Below, one piece after another: positions 6,232 to 6,294 of a stretch of 6,294 nucleotides of DNA (position 1 is the first letter of the stretch; each line of letters opens with the position of its first letter). Source of the stretch: Clostridia bacterium (GTDB lineage: Bacteria; Bacillota; Clostridia; Christensenellales; Aristaeellaceae); contig JAFUWR010000048.1 in assembly GCA_017471125.1 (NCBI GenBank), positions 1 to 6,294 of the forward strand. The letters run 5' to 3'. The notes beneath the pieces are model-generated. The model saw only the letters and a program-made list of their open reading frames with translations. It made no database searches and was not told where the DNA came from. A program made the translations under genes and the position numbers.

Positions 6232-6294
6232 ATGAGGGCGCGAAGCTGACGCGGACGCCCGCGGCGCTGACCGCCGTCGCCAAGAATAAGATGA
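6093..6294 (+). pseudogene. Continuation of the adhesin in the -1 frame (runs off right edge)
   Basis: Reading from GCG at 6093 gives a sensible adhesin sequence: ALSLVASSDSKFGAVADASG, then KLEATELGVGAGIAVAVDGS, then a lysine-containing stretch ending VAKNKM at the last full codon. It is Gly/Ala/Val/Asp-rich, keeps G/C-ending codons and has the look of LktA-type beta-helix repeats, unlike the Trp/Arg-rich tail in the original frame. Joined to the upstream TSIGAGAA it makes one continuous repeat unit, so one base appears to be missing within about 6082-6098. There is no stop before the window ends, so the protein is longer than about 1760 residues. Confidence 0.8.

Overview
The window looks like a high-GC Gram-positive gut-type Clostridia (Oscillospiraceae-like) genome or metagenome contig. 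Three things point that way: a consensus TATAAT box with a GGAGG ribosome binding site, an AgrA/LytTR-type receiver next to a GHKL-type sensor kinase, and a very large secreted repeat protein. The taxonomic assignment is inference; the sequence carries no rRNA or marker gene.

Layout: the left 956 bases, on the minus strand, hold a damaged two-component locus. It starts with a good promoter, a strong ribosome binding site and the N-terminal half of a response-regulator receiver. An in-frame TAG then interrupts it. The same frame stays open to the left edge: it first completes the receiver (up to the conserved Lys-Pro) and then, with no linker, turns into the membrane and histidine-box part of a GHKL sensor kinase. 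The regulator's DNA-binding domain and the kinase's N-terminal half are both missing. A 46-base divergent intergenic region follows. The rest of the window (1003 to the right edge, plus strand) is one giant secreted or surface adhesin-like protein.

The adhesin is a mosaic. In order it has a signal peptide, a Ser/Gly/Pro-rich stretch, seven copies of an acidic seven-residue Val-Val-Glu-Glu-x-Pro repeat, and a predicted helical segment. Next come beta-rungs with a period near 20 residues, each with one RTX-like Thr-Gly-x-Gly-x-Asp motif, then an LktA/filamentous-haemagglutinin-like beta-helix segment. Two Pro-rich linkers and a tandem array of 'GY' beta-sandwich-like repeats follow. The adhesin-type beta-helix then appears to resume at the right edge. 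The reading frame breaks at about 6082-6098 in a G/C-only run; in the shifted frame the protein continues convincingly off the right end.

Functionally, the picture is a cell-surface or secreted adhesin gene divergent from the remains of a peptide-sensing type two-component system. Whether that system ever controlled the adhesin is unknown. The main surprises are the receiver-kinase chimera with its amber codon and the frameshift in the adhesin. Both could be true decay or rearrangement, or sequencing/assembly faults; raw reads would decide. I found no tRNA, rRNA, CRISPR array, insertion sequence or terminator.
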